A stretch of 55,423 nucleotides of DNA from Collinsella aerofaciens (GTDB lineage Bacteria; Actinomycetota; Coriobacteriia; Coriobacteriales; Coriobacteriaceae): assembly GCF_005844325.1 (NCBI RefSeq), contig NZ_SPFY01000014.1, positions 1-55,423 on the forward strand, in the 5' to 3' direction. The stretch's first letter is position 1. The number at the start of each line of letters is the position of its first letter. Positions 52,097-55,423 of the stretch are shown here, one piece after another. The translations under genes and the position numbers were made by a program. The notes beneath the pieces were generated by a model that searched no databases, had not been told where the DNA came from, and worked only from the letters and a program-made list of their open reading frames with translations.

Positions 52097-53560
52097 TTAC
52101 CCGTCGTGCTTCTCCTCACGGCGTGCAGCAGCGCGTGCGTCGTGGATGCCCTTGATCGCGGCATGGCGAGCCGTTCGGGCATCATGGATGGCGTCGCGAG
52201 CCTCGGCGGTCGTCGCCTTGGCAGAGCGCAACTTGGCGGCCAGATCGGGGTTGGTTTCGGCGACCGCGGTAATCGCAGGGCCGTCGAGCTCCTCTTGCGT
52301 GGGCTCGGCCAAAAAGTCGATAGCATACTGGGCGGCCACCATGGAGCCCTTTGCCAGCACGGTCTCGTCGATCTTGTAGAAGCAGGAATGTTGGGCGTAC
52401 GTGGCGCCAATCTTGGGGTTGCGCGTACCTACAAAGGCGAGCACGCCCGGTACGCGACGCAGGTACTCCGAAAAATCCTCGCCCGAAAGCGTGCCGCGAT
52501 AATGGCCTTGGCCGGCGGGGCCCAGACACTTAATTACAGCCTGACGGCAGCGCTCGCTCGAGGCCGCGTCGTTTTCGACCTTGTAGTTGGCGATGGTGTA
52601 GTCGGTGAGCTCTGCCTCGGCGCCCAAGGCGGCCGCGGTATGCTCCACGATGCGGCGCATGAGCTCCGGCATTTCCTCGTGGGTCGAATCGCCGTAGGTG
52701 CGCACCGTGCCGGCGAGGTAGGCCGTGCCGGCGATAACGTTGCGTGCGGTGCCGCCGTGCAGCTCGCCGACGGTGATGACAGCCGGCTCGTAGGGGCTGA
52801 TCTCGCGCGAGACGATGGTCTGCAGGGCGTTGACGATCTCTGCGGCCACCATAACGGCGTCGTGACCGCGCTGGGGCATGGCGCCGTGGCACGAGGTGCC
52901 GCGTACGTCGATACGGAACCAGTCGGTATTGGCCATGCGCGGTCCGGGCTCGCAGCTCACGGTGCCGGCGTCGACCTCGCTCCAGATGTGCGCGGCGTAG
53001 GCGCCATCGACGCCGTCGAGCACACCCGTGCCGATCATGAGCTTGGCGCCCTGGCCGTTTTCCTCGCTGGGCTGGAAGACGATGCGGACCTCGCCGTGGA
53101 TGTCGTCGGTCATATGGCGCAGGATTTGCAGCGTGCCGAGCATCATGGCGATATGGCAGTCGTGGCCGCAGGCGTGCATACAGCCCTCGTTGACGCTGGC
53201 GAACTCCTCGCCGGTCTGCTCGGTAACGGGCAGGGCGTCGATATCGGCGCGCAGCAGGATGCGGCGGCGTGGCGTGCCGTCCTCGCGATAGGCGTCGGGC
53301 GCGGTGCCGCGAAGCGTTGCCACCAGGCCCGTCTTAAGGGGACGCTCGTAGGGGATATTCATGGCGTCGAGCTGGTTGGCGATGTCGGAGGTCGTGCGCT
53401 CCTCGGCGAGGCTCAGCTCCGGGTGCTTATGGAAGTGCCGGCGCTGCTTGATGATATATGGTTCAAACTCGGTAGCGATATCTTGGATGGCCGCGGTGAC
53501 GTCGTCAGCCGCGCGAGCCTCGGTCGCCGCCATAATCTGCTGTGCCTTGGTCTTCGTCAT
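52097..53560 (-). CDS. M20 family metallopeptidase / amidohydrolase
   Basis: The 487-residue M20D-type di-metal amidohydrolase resembles IAA-amino-acid and N-acyl-amino-acid hydrolases. Visible marks are RRHFHKHPELSLAEERT, LLRADIDALPV, the metal-binding CMHACGHDCHIAMMLG, VFQPSEENGQGAK, and the dimer/catalytic His in RGTSCHGAMPQRGHDA. LSGEDFSEYLRRVPG comes near the end. It is about 80 residues longer than the usual 390-400, with a 35-residue lead and a helical Ala/Arg-rich tail (about 430-487). The start at ATG 53560 follows AAGGAG. It is divergent from the amidohydrolase gene next to it. Confidence 0.9.
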   Translation of the reverse strand: MTKTKAQQIMAATEARAADDVTAAIQDIATEFEPYIIKQRRHFHKHPELSLAEERTTSDIANQLDAMNIPYERPLKTGLVATLRGTAPDAYREDGTPRRRILLRADIDALPVTEQTGEEFASVNEGCMHACGHDCHIAMMLGTLQILRHMTDDIHGEVRIVFQPSEENGQGAKLMIGTGVLDGVDGAYAAHIWSEVDAGTVSCEPGPRMANTDWFRIDVRGTSCHGAMPQRGHDAVMVAAEIVNALQTIVSREISPYEPAVITVGELHGGTARNVIAGTAYLAGTVRTYGDSTHEEMPELMRRIVEHTAAALGAEAELTDYTIANYKVENDAASSERCRQAVIKCLGPAGQGHYRGTLSGEDFSEYLRRVPGVLAFVGTRNPKIGATYAQHSCFYKIDETVLAKGSMVAAQYAIDFLAEPTQEELDGPAITAVAETNPDLAAKLRSAKATTAEARDAIHDARTARHAAIKGIHDARAAARREEKHDG

Positions 53561-53728
53561 GGTCGATTTGCTCCTTGCTGGGTTGATCGCAAAATCGTAC
53601 AGGCTCTCTCCAGTATGCCACCTGCCGCTAGGGCTGGTAAAGTTGCCGTTTGCCGCTTGGGGTTTTGTTACAAGGGCGGGGGAGTACACTCGGGGGTGTT
53701 GAATTTCCTGCCAGAGATGGGGATGCCC
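53561..53728. promoter_or_regulatory. Divergent promoter region between two metallohydrolase genes
   Basis: This is a 168-base non-coding region that must hold both promoters. TTTGTTACAAG (53664-53674) and a G-rich stretch are seen, but no boxes can be fixed. Confidence 0.35.
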
Positions 53729-55366
53729 ATGCAACATATCGATCGGATTATCCGCTCCAAGAACGTCTTTACCGCGCAAGACGGCATCGATACCACCCGC
53801 GAGCTGGCGATTGCCATCGCAGGCGACCGTATCGTCGCAGTCGGTGCGCCCGATGACGTGATCGCCGCCGCTCCTGCCGCTACGTCGGTTATCGACTACG
53901 GCGAGCAGTTTGTCTGCCCCGGTTTCCATGACGCTCATCTGCACTTCTTCCATACCTCGGTCGGTTCCTCGCCGTACATGCTCATGGATATGGGCACGTC
54001 CGAGGCGGCGCTGGTGCAACATGCGCTCGAGTTTTCCCAGGACCTGCCCGACGACGCTTGGGTTGTGACGCAGGGCTGGCGCGACTACCGTTGGGACCCG
54101 CCCGAGCATCCTACCAAGGCGTCGCTCGATGCGGCATTCCCCGATCGTCCCTGCGTTATGTACTCGGGCGACGGGCACACGCTGTGGCTCAACAGCCGCG
54201 CACTCGAGGCGCTCGGCGTCACGCGCGACAGCGAGCCGCCGGCGGGCGGCAGCTACGACAAGGACGCAAACGGCGAGCTCACGGGCATTGCTCACGAAGC
54301 GGCTGCCATGCAGCTGTTGCCGCGCTGTCTTGAGTGGCTGGGCGAAGATCGCATCGCAAGCGCTTACGCCGATCAAATGAGGCGCATGGCCGAGCAGGGC
54401 ATCACCTCGATCTGCGATATGTCGCTCATGCCCATGCCGGGCTGTGATTTTATCCGCGACGATGTCTACGACAAGCTGCAGACGACCGGCAAGCTGGGCA
54501 TCCGAGCCCATTTGTTTCCCACGCTGCTGGATGACCAATCGCGCTTGGAAGAGCTGCAGGTACGTTACGCGAACAACGCGCTGCTTTCGGCGCCAGGCTT
54601 TAAGCAGTTCTTCGACGGCGTGTCGAGCGAACACACGGCCTATCTCACCGAGCCCTATACCAACCCGCGCTTCCCGGGCGATCAAGGTCGCCTGACGGTT
54701 CCTGCCGAGCGCATGCGCAAGCTGGTTCTGGCGGCCGCGGAGCGCGGCCATACCGTGCGCATCCACGTCATCGGCGACGGTGCGATTCATGCCGCGCTGG
54801 ATATCTTCGAGGAGGCCGCCGACCTGTACGGCCTGCCCCAGCACGGCCATAACACGCTCGAGCACCTGGAGAACCTCTTGCCCGAGGACATCGATCGTCT
54901 ACGCAAGCTTAACGTCGTTGCCTCGAGCCAGCCCTGTCACATTACACTCGACCCGGGCGGCCCCGAGCGCGATCTGGGCCTGGAACGCAGCCGCATCATG
55001 TGGCCGTTTGCGACCTATAAGCAGCGCGGCATCCGCCAAGCCTTCGGCACTGATAGCCCCATCACAGCTGTTACAAGCATGAACGTGCTCTACACGGCTA
55101 TCACGCGCCAGGATCCCAAAAGCCACTGGCCCGAGGGCGGCTGGTTACCGAGCGAGCGCATCGATGCAGCAACAGCCCTGCGCAACTACACCCTGGGCAG
55201 CGCCTATGCAGCGGGCGACGAGCAAAACCTCGGCAGCTTGGAGCCCGGCAAGTATGCCGACCTGGTAGTCCTGGACCAAAACCCGCTCACCATCGACCCC
55301 CAAGAGCTCCAAGACACCAAAGTTCAGGCAACCTACCTGGCAGGTAACTTAATCTACGAGCGTTAA
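53729..55366 (+). CDS. Amidohydrolase family protein (YtcJ-like, Amidohydro_3)
   Basis: The 545-residue metal-dependent hydrolase opens MQHIDRIIRSKNVFTAQDG with the family's N-terminal beta-sandwich. The metal site reads CPGFHDAHLHFFH. VTQGWRDYRWDPPEHPT follows, then the later ligands HVIGDGAIHAALDIF and HNTLEHLENL, and the final catalytic FGTDSPI. The C-terminal PGKYADLVVLDQNPL is typical of the superfamily. YtcJ-like members are mostly uncharacterised; some deformylate N-substituted formamides. ATG 53729 is chosen because GGGG lies six bases before it; ATGs at 53717 and 53723 are possible. Confidence 0.88.
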   Translation: MQHIDRIIRSKNVFTAQDGIDTTRELAIAIAGDRIVAVGAPDDVIAAAPAATSVIDYGEQFVCPGFHDAHLHFFHTSVGSSPYMLMDMGTSEAALVQHALEFSQDLPDDAWVVTQGWRDYRWDPPEHPTKASLDAAFPDRPCVMYSGDGHTLWLNSRALEALGVTRDSEPPAGGSYDKDANGELTGIAHEAAAMQLLPRCLEWLGEDRIASAYADQMRRMAEQGITSICDMSLMPMPGCDFIRDDVYDKLQTTGKLGIRAHLFPTLLDDQSRLEELQVRYANNALLSAPGFKQFFDGVSSEHTAYLTEPYTNPRFPGDQGRLTVPAERMRKLVLAAAERGHTVRIHVIGDGAIHAALDIFEEAADLYGLPQHGHNTLEHLENLLPEDIDRLRKLNVVASSQPCHITLDPGGPERDLGLERSRIMWPFATYKQRGIRQAFGTDSPITAVTSMNVLYTAITRQDPKSHWPEGGWLPSERIDAATALRNYTLGSAYAAGDEQNLGSLEPGKYADLVVLDQNPLTIDPQELQDTKVQATYLAGNLIYER

Positions 55367-55423
55367 CCCGGTGGCGCGCGCAGACGTGGTGTAAGAGTGT
55401 CCTGAGGTCCGTCGCTGCAAGCC
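55367..55423. other. Window end
   Basis: These 57 bases after the amidohydrolase stop show no gene or clear terminator. Confidence 0.4.

Noticed and set aside
52013-53728. Open frame running upstream into the amidohydrolase gene
   Set aside because: It is antisense to the M20 gene, crosses the terminator at 52018-52051, and has no family likeness; the real start lies near 53729.
53561-54865. Upstream extension of the M20 frame on the minus strand
   Set aside because: It is antisense to the amidohydrolase gene; the M20 family starts at ATG 53560 with a good ribosome site.

Overview
The window is chromosomal DNA from a high-GC Gram-positive. The best guess is a Collinsella-like member of the Coriobacteriia. 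Pointers to this are roughly 60% GC, frequent GTG and TTG starts with strong GGAGG-type ribosome sites, an Asp23/AmaP envelope-stress cluster, a very large fused acyl-CoA dehydratase activase behind a TetR regulator, a short Dxs-like protein, and a surface protein ending in an LAXTG-type sorting signal. This assignment is inference from gene content. No rRNA, tRNA, CRISPR array, transposase or phage module was recognised. Most of the window is ordinary metabolic, transport and signalling content.

Layout. Positions 1-12 kb hold DNA repair (Ogt), a GyrI-like protein, a MacB/FtsX-type ABC exporter pair, 6-phosphofructokinase, a membrane-anchored Ntn-type amidase, an M18 aminopeptidase, a D-2-hydroxyacid dehydrogenase and methionine aminopeptidase. 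Positions 12-21 kb hold a radical SAM protein, an alpha/beta hydrolase, a degenerate-GGDEF/REC/HD-GYP regulator with its own HPt protein, a class I glutamine-amidotransferase-like hydrolase, and a complete glutamate/glutamine-type ABC importer. Positions 21-28 kb hold a Dxs-like enzyme, an HD-domain/CmpB-like membrane pair, Amt with a PII protein, and a HAD phosphatase. Positions 28-34 kb hold the TetR regulator and the 1593-residue activase. Positions 34-41 kb hold a DUF389 protein with an EF-hand-like loop, a giant surface protein interrupted at a ten-G tract, and an OPT-family transporter. Positions 41-50 kb hold CoaX, a dCMP-deaminase-like protein, a NifU-like protein, Lgt, a large membrane protein, YebC and the AmaP/DUF2273/Asp23 operon. 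The end holds YitT-like and zinc-ribbon membrane proteins and two divergent metallohydrolases.

How the genes work together. Several blocks concern nitrogen and amino-acid economy: the Glu/Gln importer beside a gamma-glutamyl-type hydrolase, Amt with GlnK, the OPT transporter and several peptidases. Cell-envelope functions form a second theme: Lgt, Asp23/AmaP, DUF389 and the surface adhesin.

The most interesting signals are these. (1) A 10-G homopolymer just after the signal peptide of the adhesin leaves the reading frame off; removing one G restores about 1152 codons running to an LAQTG anchor. (2) A dispersed family of short palindromes with a GGGACAGG or GGGACGGGG core sits mostly a few bases after stop codons. 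(3) A 121-bp element has perfect 28-bp inverted ends, next to a field of nested inverted repeats. (4) A c-di-GMP-type hybrid regulator has a ruined GGDEF active site but an intact I-site.
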